Below the pieces are notes generated by a model that saw nothing but the letters and a program-made list of their open reading frames with translations, was not told the DNA's origin and did no database searches. From Rhabditoides inermis (lineage: Eukaryota > Nematoda > Chromadorea > Rhabditida > Rhabditidae), in assembly GCA_963966185.1 (NCBI GenBank), contig CAWZYM010000343.1, positions 62,001-126,000 of the forward strand: DNA of 64,000 nucleotides, read 5' to 3'. Both the position numbers and the translations under genes were made by a program. Shown piece by piece: positions 35,821 through 47,054 of this stretch; within the stretch, counting starts at the first letter, position 1; the number at the start of each line of letters is the position of its first letter.

Positions 35821-38031
35821 ATGAGCGCCTACATTGCCCTGCTCAGCGTGAGTGACGTCATTCTCGCTTCGACTCTAACATCTTCTTCCAGAAGACGGAG
35901 CGCGTCGAGAGGAACGGTGTGGCGCCGTTCTTCCATCTCAGAATGGACTACCACAAGATTCCCTCGGCCATCGGCACGGTCGCCGACTGGGAGGCGGCCA
36001 AGAAGGGGGACAAGCTCTTCGTCCGCCACAAGGGTGAGCCACAGAATAGCTCAGCACCCGCTTCAATCGATTATCACTTCAGACGTCGCGCTCCTCGACT
36101 CGTCCCGGGTCCGCTTCGGCGAGCCGCTCCTGCACGCGAGCTGCGTGACGGTGTCGGGCGCGACCACGTTCGCGATGCAGGTATGATAGGTGCCACGTGT
36201 GCAGTTAGATAGTACACCTCAAAACAATGACGTCACACAATACACCACATATAGGCGCCTACGCGCCAGCAGTTTCATCGCTTCTGGCTTCACGCCTACA
36301 CGGCCGAGGTTAGCGTCCTCTCCCCTCTTCTCACATTCCCTCTCCTCCCCCCTCGTTCTCCTTTGTACGCTGCCAAAGTTAACATCTCCCTCCTCTCTTT
36401 CTCCTCCCTCCCTTCCTCTCTCTCCGTTCCTCCCCCTCCCTTCCTCTCTCTCCGTTCCTCCCCCTCTCTTTCTCCTCCCTCCCTTCCTCTCTCTCCGTTC
36501 CTCCCCCTCTCTCTCTCTTCTCCCCCTCCTTCTCTCTCTTTCCCACCTCACTCTCTCTCTCTTTACAGATCAAGGCCATATTCATGCTCACCAACTTTGT
36601 GGAGGACGGGGTGCGCAAGGCGGACGACTACTTGCCGCAGGACGAGGGAGAGACGATGCGCCTCGGAGTCGGTGAGTGTGAGAGGCGAGCCATGTGTGTA
36701 TCCATGTACAGCCGGCACTCCGACCTACGTGGTTGTGACGTGCGACAAGAAGACGGAGGTCGTCGGCATGGACACCGTCCAGCGGCAGCTGGTCGTCAGC
36801 GTCGGCAACGGCCCGCAGAACATCATCAGCCACTATCTCCATGTCGGCTGGTAAACACCCCCCCCCCCCTCTCACTCACTCACTCTCCTAGGTCGGAGGA
36901 CAGAGTTCCGTCGTCTGTGGCGAGTGTGCACTACCTGGCGTCGAAGCTTCTCTTCTACAACGGCCACGCCTTTGTGCACGGAACTGCCGGGGTCAGTGTC
37001 TTACAACTAAGCACACATCTCACAAATCCCACGTATCCCACATATCCATGCCCACAAACACGCATGAGGAAAGAAGACGATAGCAAAAACACATTCCACA
37101 ATCCAATAATCACAGATACGTCCACATAATCGATAATCCCACGTATCCAACAAATCGATAAACGCATACATACATACAAGAGGCAAGAAGACGTTCAAAC
37201 ACATAAAGTTTATCGAGCGGTAAAAGCAATTTTTCGACCGCTAGACAGACGAGCATTTGTGTTCTAATGCATAAGACATGATACAAAGCACAAAAGCTAT
37301 TGATGCGTTCTATGCTGTCCTGTATGTCTGACTGTGGCCAGTCTCTTCGGAATGCCTCGCTATGCCTTCGAAAGACTATGGAAGCGGTTCATGAAGAGAC
37401 TGACCACACGGGGAGCGGGTATACCGTATACCACCTACCACATACCTGACTGCAGGTGGGACGGAGTGGCACGCTGCTGCTCGCTGCGGCCGGCATGAGC
37501 CGCGCGAGGAGGGGCAGCCGCGTGAGGATGACCTGCCTCTTGTACCGTCTGCGACGTGAGTGGCGCCACCTAGACGCTGATTCTTCTCTCTCTCTCTCTC
37601 TTCCCCCTCTCTCATTCTCACCCTCTAGGCGAGCGCGCACTCGCCGTCAAAGGAGCACACCAGCTCTCGCTGGCGATCCGCGTCGTTCTCCATGACGGGC
37701 TCGTGCGCGGACACTACTCCACCCCGGGCCTGCAGCATAAGGTTGGAGAGAGAGGGAGAGCGAGAGCGAGAGAGAGAGAGAGAGAGGGGGGGGGGATGAG
37801 AGAGACTTACAGTTGGCAGCGGTGACTGCCATGGCGGACCAGTGGGCGCAGGAGCAGCGGAGGGAGCGTCGCCGCGAGCAGACCGCCGCCGCTGCGTGCG
37901 CGTCTCCCGGAGAGGAGGAAAAGGAGGAGGAGGAGGAGGAGGAGGAGGAGGAGGGCAAGTTCACCGTCGGCCCCGACGACTACCCGACCGCGGCCACAGA
38001 GACCGGCACGCACTGCGAGCACTGCTGCTGA
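35821..38031 (+). CDS. PTP-domain pseudophosphatase, paralog 3 (364 aa)
   Basis: Ten exons: 35821-35847, 35892-36033, 36083-36180, 36255-36308, 36569-36671, 36712-36850, 36892-36991, 37456-37555, 37629-37741, 37813-38031; stop TGA. Conserved PTP landmarks: LLDSSRVRFGEPLLHAS, QFHRFWLHAY, IKAIFMLTN, DYLP. The acid loop is W188-S189-E190, so both Pro and Asp are changed. The P-loop is VHGTAGVGRSGT with Gly218 replacing Cys and Arg224 kept. Predicted catalytically dead, possibly a phosphotyrosine reader. The C-terminus has an Arg-rich helix, a poly-Glu run and ends HCEHCC, like HCEHCG in paralog 2. The fourth intron is a 260-bp CT tract. Precedent: nematode EGG-3/4/5 are PTP-like pseudophosphatases of the oocyte cortex; orthology is not claimed. 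Confidence 0.85.
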
Positions 38032-38230
38032 GCAGTCGCTCCCGCCTCGTGCTCGGTCTCTGCTGCTCCGTCTCTCTGCCGCTCCGCTCTGCCTCGCTCC
38101 GTCTCCACCTCGCTCCGTCTACACCGACTCACCCTCTCTCTCACTCTCGTTCGCCTATGTATCTAGCATCTTAGGCCATATGCTTCATATCACCATGATT
38201 GTGTTGTCACATTCAGATATAACGATTCCG

Positions 38231-38236
38231 AATAAA
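38231..38236 (+). terminator. polyadenylation signal AATAAA, PTP paralog 3
   Basis: AATAAATTGATTGATTGATC, 200 bp past the stop; same arrangement as in paralog 2. Confidence 0.6.
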
Positions 38237-38379
38237 TTGATTGATTGATCGTGTTGTATAAATCACTTATGCATTGTCAGTTAGCGTTAGTTGATTTCCC
38301 AATAAAAACGGACACTCCCGAATTGTCTTCGAAACGCTTACCTACTACCTACTAAAATAGTACCGAAAACTTGAGTAGC

Positions 38380-39480
38380 CTCCTTCGAAATCGCCTTTCG
38401 TAGAGACAGAGCATACGCGGCTCCTCCTCCAACTTCTCCTTCGTACGGCGATTGTTCAGCGTCTTCTCAACCACATCCACTGCAGCCGAACGATCACGGG
38501 CGTTCTTCTAGACAATACATTCAAACTGCAGTAACTTGTGCATACTGTATCGTACCCTGTGCGCCTCCGGAGTGTCCGTCTTGAGAATGAGCTCCTTCTG
38601 TGAACGCGAGATGCTGCGATGCGGATTCACCAAACGCTCGCGACGCTTGTGGTGGGGTGTGCGCCTGGGTTACGGTAGGGTACCTGGGTTACTGTACATA
38701 CAGTATACCTGCGACGATTGGTGGCGAAGAAGACGAGGAGGAGACGATGGTAGGGACGACGACGACATATGGCGTTCTACGGAATAGCACGACGATTACG
38801 GTAGCTACCGTACCTGTGAGTTCTAGAGGGGTCCGAAGTTGTCACCGACGTCTCCGAGCAGCGCCCAGTGCTGAGTCGAAGGAACCTGCACATCAAATGT
38901 TCGCCATACTGTACTCTACCGTATACCTTGGTGAGTAGAGGAAAGGCGACCGGGGGCAGCAAAATAGACAGGGGGAGTCACTGACACTTCCCGCCTCCAA
39001 CTCGAGTATAATCTCCGCGGGCGGCATGCGTCACCTATACGGTAACGTGAATTTGTACTACGGTATTTTGAAAGCAAGCAGCCGTACCGAGTCGATCATG
39101 TTGCCGGTCTTGCCCACGACGGGCGGCGGTGCGCGGGATTGGTGCGACGGCACAGGCGAGCCAGACTTGGCGCTCAGAGTCCGTTGTTGACACATCTCGT
39201 CTCGTCTCCCCTCCTCGCCTGTGACACCAGACACGCTCGAGTGCTCGGACGAGAGAGCCAGCCTGCAATCAGCACCAGTCTCCACCACCAGTCTCCAGCA
39301 CCAGTCTCCAGCACCAGCTTCCAGTACCAGTCTCCAGCACCAGCTTCCAGCACCAGTCACCCACCGTGTCCGGGCGTGAGCGTCGCGTCCTTATACGCCT
39401 CCTCGCGGACGCGGACATCCGACCGCATAATACACACACCTGGAAATGATCATTTGTCAACGAATACGCTCTTCCTCTCC
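38380..39480 (-). pseudogene. inverted duplicate of part of the LRR/coiled-coil gene
   Basis: Minus strand repeats exons of the 18.4-19.3 kb region: GKTGNMIDS with the same donor (39140-39085), RCSETSVTTSD (about 38890-38820), RRERLVNPHRSISRSQK (about 38670-38570) and AAVDVVEKTLNNRRTKEKLEEE (about 38500-38400). The coding similarity stops within the coiled coil. Earlier exons (39430-39360, and about 39265) differ more. The intron at 39275-39365 is a 13-bp minisatellite (CACCAGTCTCCAG). Probably a partial gene copy. Confidence 0.6.
39275..39362. repeat. 13-bp minisatellite
   Basis: About six units of CACCAG(T/C)(C/T)TCCAG in an intron of the inverted LRR duplicate. Confidence 0.75.
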
Positions 39481-39534
39481 GCAAATCAACAAACGCAACG
39501 CTAGCCAAAATGTCTAGGGACACATTATTATGAA

Positions 39535-39768
39535 AAGGTACAGGTAGCCCTCCGATTCTTCAAGAGAGCTCAACGATTATCCAACTGAGCGCTCGCCTAT
39601 TTCAACAATAACTTGTCCGTGAGTAGCGACCCTTGCGGGTTATTTTCGCACTCGACTGCTACCAATTTATCACCATGGCGCGGTCAAGCGCCCGGGAGGG
39701 GATCGAACCCCCGAGGCACAGAGTATAGCGAGCATCGCTAACCACTACACTACGCGGCGATCCTAATC
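39535..39768 (-). repeat. tRNA-derived element with two tRNA-like heads
   Basis: Minus strand: GCGTAGTGTAGTGGTTAGCG...GGGGGTTCGATCCCC (about 39765-39685) looks like a tRNA with a good T arm but only partial acceptor pairing. About 80 bp on, GCGCTCAGTTGGATAATCG (about 39595-39570) resembles a second D arm. Both face the same way, as in a dimeric SINE. No intact tRNA is claimed. Confidence 0.45.
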
Positions 39769-39886
39769 ATAAAACGGCATACATTAAGGAAGGCTATTAC
39801 AATACAACACACGATATCGAAATCCCGCCCCAGAGAGAAACAAAAAGTAGATAAGCGATCGCAGAAACGGCATCTACCACTATTCC

Positions 39887-41149
39887 ATGAGGAACCTTCG
39901 TAAGACTACGAAAGCGATCAAGGGAGAGGTGCGTTTGACTCTCTCCTCCTCCTCCTCCTCCTATCCTTCTCCTTCTTTCTCTCTCTCTCCCTCCCTCCCT
40001 TGCCCTCTCAACCCCTGGTCTTCTCAGGGTGATGTGACGAGTGGGGGCTGTCGCGGGGACACGGCGGACAGTGGACAGGCGGGGCTCACCGAAGACATGG
40101 TAACCTCTCTCCCCTCCCCTCGTTCCTCTCTCTCTCTTTCCTCTTTCCTCTCGCCCCTTTCCTCTCTCCTCTCTCTCTCCTCTCTCCGCTCTTCTCTCTC
40201 CCTCCTCCCTTCTTTATCCTCTTTCCCCCCCTTCCTCTCCCCCCCCCTCTCTCCCTATCTCTTCCTCTCCCGCTCTCTCTCTCCCTCCCTCCCTCTCTCT
40301 TTCTCCCTCTATCTTTTTCCCTCTCTCTTTCTCCCTCCTTCTCTCACCCATCTCTCTCCTCTCCCTCCCTTATCCTCTCTCTCTCTTTTTCTCTCTCTCT
40401 ATCCTCCCTCTCTCTCCTCTCCTCTCTCTCCTTTCCCTCTCTCCTGCCTCCTTTATCCTCTCTCCTTTTCCCTCTCCTCGTTCCTCGCTCTCCCTCCCTC
40501 CCTTTCTCTCTCTCTCTCTCTCTCCCCTCTCTCCTCTCCCTCTCTTTCCTCTCTCCCCTCCCCTCTATCTCTCCTCGTTCCCATCTCCTCTCTCTCCCTC
40601 TCTCTCCTCTCTCTTTTCATTTCTACCTCCTCCCTCCTATATCCTCCCTCCTTTATCCTCTCTCCTCGTTCTTCGCTCTCCCTCCCTCCCTTTCTCTCTC
40701 TCTCTCTCTCCTCCCCTCTCTCCTCTCCCTCTCTTTCCTCTCTCCCCTCCCCTCTATCTCTCATCGTTCCCATCTCCTCTCTCTCCCTCTCTCTCCTCTC
40801 TCTTTTCATTTCTACCTCCTCCCTCCTTTATCCCCTCTCCTCGTTCCTCGCTCTCCCTCCCTCCCTCCCCCTCTTTCTCTCTCTCTCTCCCTCCCTCCCT
40901 TTCTCATCTCTCTCCTCTCCCTCCCTCCCTTTCTCATCTCTATCTCCCACTCTCTTTCTCCGCTCTTCTCTCTCCATCCCCTCTCTCTCTCGTTCCCATC
41001 TCCTCCCTCCCTCCTCTCTCTCTCTAATCCTCTCTCTCCTTTCTCTCCCTCCTCCCGCCTTTATCCTATCTCCTTTCCCCTCTCCTGGCTCTCCCTCCCT
41101 CACTCCCTCTTTCTCTCTCTCTCTCTCTCTCTCTTTTTCTCTCTCTCTT

Positions 41150-41197
<48 letters not shown>

Positions 41198-42825
41198 CCT
41201 CCTCTCTCTCTCTCCTTTCTCCCTCCTCCCTCCTTTATCCTCCCTCCTCGTTGGAACGAGGATAACCTCTCTCCTCGTTCCTTTCACTCCCTCCCTCCCT
41301 CCCTCTCCCTCTCTCTATCTCTATCTCTCTCTTTCTCTCTCTCTCTCTCCCTCTCTCTCTCTCTCTTTCTCTCTTTTTCTCTCCCTCTATCTCTCTCTCT
41401 CCCTTCTCTCCCTCCTCCTTCCTTTCTCTCTCCCCCCCCCCTCTCAAGAGACTCGCTTACAGGGCGCAACGGAGCCCCGTCCTGGCCACTGCACCGTCGT
41501 GGGCAGTCTCAACTCCAACCACACACCTGAGGACCCCAACAACCAGCGCAAGTCGCGCAAGCATACCCAGCGCAGCGGGAGGCTGCTCCACATCCACTGG
41601 GACCAGCGTGTCAAGGTGCCGAGGCATGTCGCTCACCACTTTCACCGCTAACATTTACAGGCCACGCCGAGTGTGCCGATGCCTGATGCCTGTCTCGCGT
41701 GGTGGCGGCACGCGGACAAGGTCTATCAGGAGGAGTACCCGGCGTTGGGAAAGGTGGAGAAGCCGGAGAAGAAGGCCGAGAAGAAGGAGAAGAAGAAGAA
41801 GAAGAAGAAGGAGGACGAAGAAAAGAAGGAGGAGGAGAAGGAAGGGGAGGAGAAAGAAAAGAAGGAGGAAACAGGAGAGAAGGAGGAGGAGGAGAAAGAA
41901 AGGAAAAAGAAGGAGAAGAAAGAAATGAGGGAGGAGAAAGAGGAGAAGAAGGGCAAAGTGGAGAAAGCGAAGGAGAAGAAGAAAGACAAGAATACTTTCA
42001 AGGTAAAGATCTATACACCACATCAGAAACATTTGCGCACATGTAATAGCAACACCATCTGAATAATCATGCAAAATCTACGTCACTCACTCACTCTGCT
42101 CCTTTCCAGTTGCTGCCGACGGCTTACAGTGAGGCGCGGAGGCTGCGGGCTCTCCGGAAGAGGCGTCATCGGGCGATGCGCCGCGAGTCGCTGCTGCTCC
42201 GACTGCGCGGATTCGACCCGGTCAGAGCGTCTGAAAACGAGACATTTCTCTCAAATTCTCTGACTAGACTACTGTATCCTTCTCTTCAAGCCCTCACTCA
42301 ATCATTTTGTTTGTTTGTTTTTTTTTTGGGGGGGGGGAGGTTTCTTCATATCAAATTCATTACAGAAGAGCTTCGTTCACGTCGCTGTGAGACTGACGAG
42401 TCCAAAGAAGCGCAGACACCGGAAAGACAAGATCAGATCGTACGAGGACGCAGACGGGGTGTGGTGGCTTGACTTAACAGCCAAACCACCTCGTATCCGA
42501 TCGCAGAGTACGAGCTCGATGGTGAGGTCTCTCAAGTATCAGTCTATTCAAAATACTCCACATTTCCCTCAAACCACTTCCAACATGCTTTGCGATAAGC
42601 AATACAAATCACAGTTCACATTACACCATGCGTCGAAACAAAACTAGCGTAACATGTATTGTTCTAGAGAGTAATCGGGATCGGAACGGTGTACGCGCCT
42701 CTTGAGACAGATCGGTCGGATGAGGAAGAGGGTGAGGAGGACTACATGCCATATGTGTCCGGCCCCACCATGCGCACTTGGCCAGACAGGAAGACCATAA
42801 GAAATGCAAGAAGGAAGGTATGTGC

Positions 42826-42887
<62 letters not shown>

Positions 42888-45800
42888 ATAGAGAGATAGT
42901 TACAGAAGAAGGACGACGAGCCCGTGCTTATGAATCTCGGAGCAGCGGTAAAATTTCGATTCACGTTAACTTTCTGATGCTCACCCGGTCTTTCAGAAGA
43001 ATGCTGTGGAGGTGGTGGGCCGGAAGAGGAGGTTCCGACGCCGCGTGCACGCTCGCTCCTCGCTCCGCGTCCCGGAGTCGACTGCGACGGCGAAACAAGT
43101 GGTGGTGAGACAAGACAGCTAGCGTACATGTATATTAATGTCTCATGCAACTGCTTACAGACGGTGCGACAGTGGCAGGAAGCGACAGAGGCCGAGACTG
43201 CGCCGCAGCGCGATCGGAGACGACTCGGGCCACTTGACAAGACGACTGCGACGGCGGCGGTTCTGAAAGTGGAGAAGGTAAGACGACAAAGTACACGGGT
43301 GTTCACGTAATGCAACCACTCACAGGTGCATGAGAGGTCGGGAGTGAGTGCGGCCCAGGTCTCGGGGCAGGGCATGGACCAGCTCGGCGACTCGCAGCAA
43401 TCCGTCGGCGCACTCACCTCGTTGGAGAAGCACTGGCACCTGGATGAGAAGCAGGTAAGATCAGCAACACAATTACAAAATCTCGCTTCTCTCACATTAG
43501 ATTGGTAACAATTGGGAAAAAAGTGTCAAATCCAGTACACAGTACACAGGAATAGGAATTCTATAGGAATATGGGTCAATATGTACATTACAAACGCTCA
43601 CTTGCAGCAAGCGATGGAGAAGGAAGAGGAGGGAGAGCAGATGAGAAAGGAGCAGCATTCGAGGCGGGTGCTGGAACGACGGTTTGGCGGCGAGGCTGCA
43701 AAGACAACAATTAGCAAATGTGTGACTGCTGGGGCGGGAGATGGAAAAAAAGTGACAAAGAAAGCAGCAAAAAAGGCAGAAAAGAAAGCTAAGAAGAATA
43801 CATTCGGAGAAATGAGCTGTGTACCGAAAAGAGAAAACCGCCCGGATTTGCAGGTACATACCGTCGGCGATTATTGAAAAGCCGGTATTGTTAAGATCTC
43901 AATCGGAGACCGGGATGACATCATGGAGTACATAAGGACGCAACGACCGCATCTCGCTGGCTACTGGACAGGAGACGACATGGTAATGATTTAAAACATT
44001 CTCGAAACGCAACTTGCTGCAAAGGATTCTCCAACGTGGGACACGCAAACTCGCCGACACGACACATTCCATACTATGGTATTCATATGTTCAGATGATT
44101 GGTTTATTCATCAATTATAGATATTCGTGCAGATCTCAGCGAAAAAGAAGACGAAAGCGGCTGCACACTGGATATTCGCAAGGTGAAATGTATGCCTCAT
44201 TGATTACTTACATGCAATGTTCAGATACGACAGACGGGACAGGCATTTTGTGATTTACAATTCCGATATGGCATTCACCGACTATGCTGTACGTCATTTT
44301 TAAAAAACATATATTCGAATAATTATTAAGACTCTCGCATACACTAACGCGATCGAGAGCTACCTCAACTACGAACGTCGCGACATCACGTTCTATGAGG
44401 ATGAGAACTTCGTGCAGCAGACGGTAACATCAACATCAGCAGTTCGTCAACTGTAACAACACCGTGCTTAGGACGGGTGGTCGTGTGGTGTCTGGACTCT
44501 CCTAGCCGCACTTCTAGTCGCCAATCATCAAGATCCTTCAGCGTACACTAGAACTCAGCTCAGCTCAAATGAGAACTATCGTGTTTAGGTATACGGGTGA
44601 CCCTCACGTGATCCAGCCGATTCTCAAAGAAATGACAACCAACAGATCGGGAACAATACAGTCGTGGCTAGACAGAATGAACTTGTGAGTATTCTCCTAT
44701 ATGTTGGACAGACTATGAATCATTCGCCTTGAGGAAGCAGACGAACAAGACGTCTCACCCTGTTCCCATCATCTCACTCACGAAGAAATACAAGGTATGC
44801 GAGAATCACTGTAATTCCGAACTGAACTCAATTAGGCTGAGCGAGTGCGAGGCGGGTATGCGCAGGCACACTCATCACACGACTCCGACACCAACCCGAA
44901 TATCAGGGCATCGGGGTACGACGACAATAGAAGGTACATTGCTATTTTCTGCCCCATACTGCAATTCTACAATTATCAATTACAGGATCGCTCGCATTTC
45001 CCGCTCAAGCGCGATATGGATGGCAGTGAAACGGTATGTTCACTATCATTACCATACTCTACAAACATCACTGTGTTTAGGACACTGCGGACCCCCATCG
45101 ACTTGTCCTCGGCCGACAAAAAAGTATATCTCGCTTGAATTTATTAGTATTAGTACTTTTACAGAGAGAGAAGAGAGAAGAATACATCATTCGGACTATT
45201 GCTGATCTGGGGCGCTTGGAACTCGAAAACGACGGTAACTCGCTTTATGCAAATTACCAAAAACTATGCGTGTTCAGACTACAAGGGAGGCGCGCCCAAC
45301 TCTGGAAAGTACGTGTGCCGTCGCCTGCACTTCCATGGACTGCACCCCCAGCTGCTGTCGGGCAAGGCTGACTGGATGGACCGCAAATACATGGCGAAGA
45401 AACGAAACGTGCGCGTGGACGACAAAAGTGCGTTGACCACATCTAACTCACTTCTCAAATCTCACTCAGCGCTGTACGTCAACCTCCTCAATGAGATGCA
45501 GGAGGTTGGATTGATGAACAAAGACATGCAACAACGACTATTGACTGGGGTGAGAGTCTGCCTGGGGGGCGTGTGTAATGGAAGGTCATCTAGAGGGTGG
45601 ACGAGGAGTTCCACCACATCCTTCTCTACGCGGCGGCGCTTCTCAACATCGCAGTTGGATTGGACGATGACGAAAATCGCAGACGTACGTTTTTGAAAAT
45701 GAACAAATTCTGCGATATTCGGCATTCAACTATTTCAGCCTCGCGCGGCACCTTCTGGAACAGGTTCAACGAGATAAAGCGCGGCGTGAACGTCTTGATA

Positions 45801-45901
45801 GACGAGGTGGGGTGGTGACAGAATAGAGCAGTTTGAATGTGCATATTCAGAACTTCACCATTTGGCAGTACCTGCCGTGGCGGTACACACCTGAGGAGTG
45901 A
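39887..45901 (+). CDS. Ulp1/SENP-like cysteine peptidase, 27 exons, 954 aa
   Basis: Exons: 39887-39928, 40028-40099, 41463-41615, 41661-42002, 42110-42220, 42366-42521, 42668-42817, 42997-43104, 43161-43277, 43326-43454, 43608-43853, 43896-43982, 44121-44182, 44225-44288, 44331-44423, 44472-44542, 44589-44690, 44734-44794, 44836-44933, 44986-45033, 45081-45123, 45165-45234, 45278-45427, 45470-45549, 45594-45684, 45739-45806, 45851-45901; every junction is in phase. Residues 1-570 are basic and Lys/Glu-rich. Then comes a C48-type core: AAHWIFAR (His587), VIYNSD (Asn604 at the usual Asp position, Asp606 nearby), QQTDGWSCGVW (Gln642/643, Cys649). This family removes SUMO or related modifiers in the nucleus. 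About 300 further residues of unknown type follow the Cys, an unusual placement. No membrane segments. Confidence 0.75.
40100..41455. repeat. 1.36-kb polypyrimidine intron
   Basis: Intron 2 of the Ulp1-like gene is almost pure C/T on the sense strand. It includes two near-identical ~190-bp blocks (about 40440-40640 and 40640-40830). All reading frames in it are compositional artefacts. Confidence 0.85.
42826..42889. repeat. (GT)n(GA)n compound microsatellite
   Basis: Directly follows the donor of exon 7 of the Ulp1-like gene. Confidence 0.9.
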
Positions 45902-46174
45902 ACGACAAGGGAGAAGGTTGCGACCAGGCGACAAGCACACTACTCTACTAATACTATACTAAGAACCTACTGACTCTACTCTACTAACAATATACTGACC
46001 CACTACTACTTATCAACTAACTATATACTGACTCATTACTACTTTTCTACTGACTCTTTACTCTACTAACTATCACTACTACTTCTACTACTGACTCTCT
46101 ACTAACCCTCTCGACTTATTACTGACGTTATTTATACTGACCATTTACTGTACTGACTTACTACTCCTTACTGA
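45902..46174 (+). other. probable 3' UTR of the Ulp1-like gene, interrupted by the LTR element
   Basis: Rich in degenerate CTACTAAC/ATACTGAC repeats, with no AATAAA before the LTR element. The first plus-strand AATAAA after the element is at 54449-54454, 26 bp past the target duplication, so the original UTR may have spanned the insertion site. Confidence 0.45.
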
Positions 46175-46968
46175 TGTACAAGAGGAAGGAAGAGAAGGAA
46201 AGGCCGTTCAGACGCGAGCAAGAGAGGAAGTACAAGGGAGACAAGGACCAGCAGCGTTTCCGGCCCTATCGCCGCGATGGACGACAGTCGTGAATGAACC
46301 CCGGAGTGGGGAGATAAGAGAGAACGCACTCGTTGATTGTAGTTTGTTGCATTTGACACACATATGTTTTTGTATTCAGTCTGGCAGCCTCGGCTAGCCT
46401 TGTTGTTTTGGTACGCGCACATATGTTATATTGATTTTGTCTAGAGTGCCTTTGTATGTTTAAATCTCGCGCCACTGCCTGTGTTGTATACGGTGTTGAT
46501 ATCTTATCGTCCACGTAAGAGTGGTTTTGTGTGTTGTTATTCAGTTGTTCGTGAATCGTGGTTTCGAGGTGGTGATAATAAATTGCTGCATCAATCCCCG
46601 TGGTACTCTGTCTATACCTTATCGGTTGCGACATACCGAGGCGTCCTACTCGGCGTCTATCTTTGGAACAAGGAGCGAGGAGCGAGGAGCGAGGCCTGTA
46701 CGCGAACGCGTGGGCCTCGTTGAAATCATCAAGCGCTAGTGTATGCGAACGCATCACTAGTCGTTTCACGACCTGATTTGTGTACGCGAACGCGTGCAAA
46801 TCATTGACTCTGTCTACCCACAGCTGCGAACGCACTGTGTGGTGATACGCAAATTACACTACTTCGCGAACGCGCGTAGTGTTTTATTGTGATTAATTCC
46901 AATTGTTTCAATTGGTGGGGTGTGTTTGAATACACCCAACACGGACCAGAACCTAACTGGAACGTACA
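46175..46968 (+). repeat. 5' LTR
   Basis: 794 bp, TGTAC...GTACA. It starts with sequence encoding the last 39 codons of the ORF, carries AATAAA at 46577-46582, then the hairpin array (46690-46882) in what should be R/U5. Confidence 0.93.
46690..46882 (+). promoter_or_regulatory. array of five stem-loops sharing an apical GCGAACGC
   Basis: Arms differ but each pair is complementary: CGAGGCC/GGCCTCG (46690-46696, 46713-46719); CTAGTG/CACTAG (46736-46741, 46755-46760); GATTTG/CAAATC (46775-46780, 46797-46802); CACAG/CTGTG (46819-46823, 46835-46839); ACACTAC/GTAGTGT (46856-46862, 46876-46882). All five tops contain GCGAACGC. Downstream of AATAAA, so likely in the 5' leader of the genomic RNA. 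Repeated at 54141-54333. Role unknown. Confidence 0.75.
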
Positions 46969-46986
46969 TGGGGGCCGAACTCAGTT
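46969..46986 (+). other. primer binding site
   Basis: TGGGGGCCGAACTCAGTT begins immediately after the 5' LTR. The TGG start and position are as expected for pairing with a tRNA 3' CCA end. Which tRNA is not determined. Confidence 0.7.
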
Positions 46987-47054
46987 TCGAAACGGACATT
47001 TCGCGCGATTATTGATTGACCTTTGGACACAAGGAATCAAAACATTGCAGGAGA

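Noticed and set aside
39887..41530. 547-codon continuous frame
   Set aside because: It reads through the 1.36-kb CT-rich intron; clear GT-AG sites with in-phase exons explain it better.
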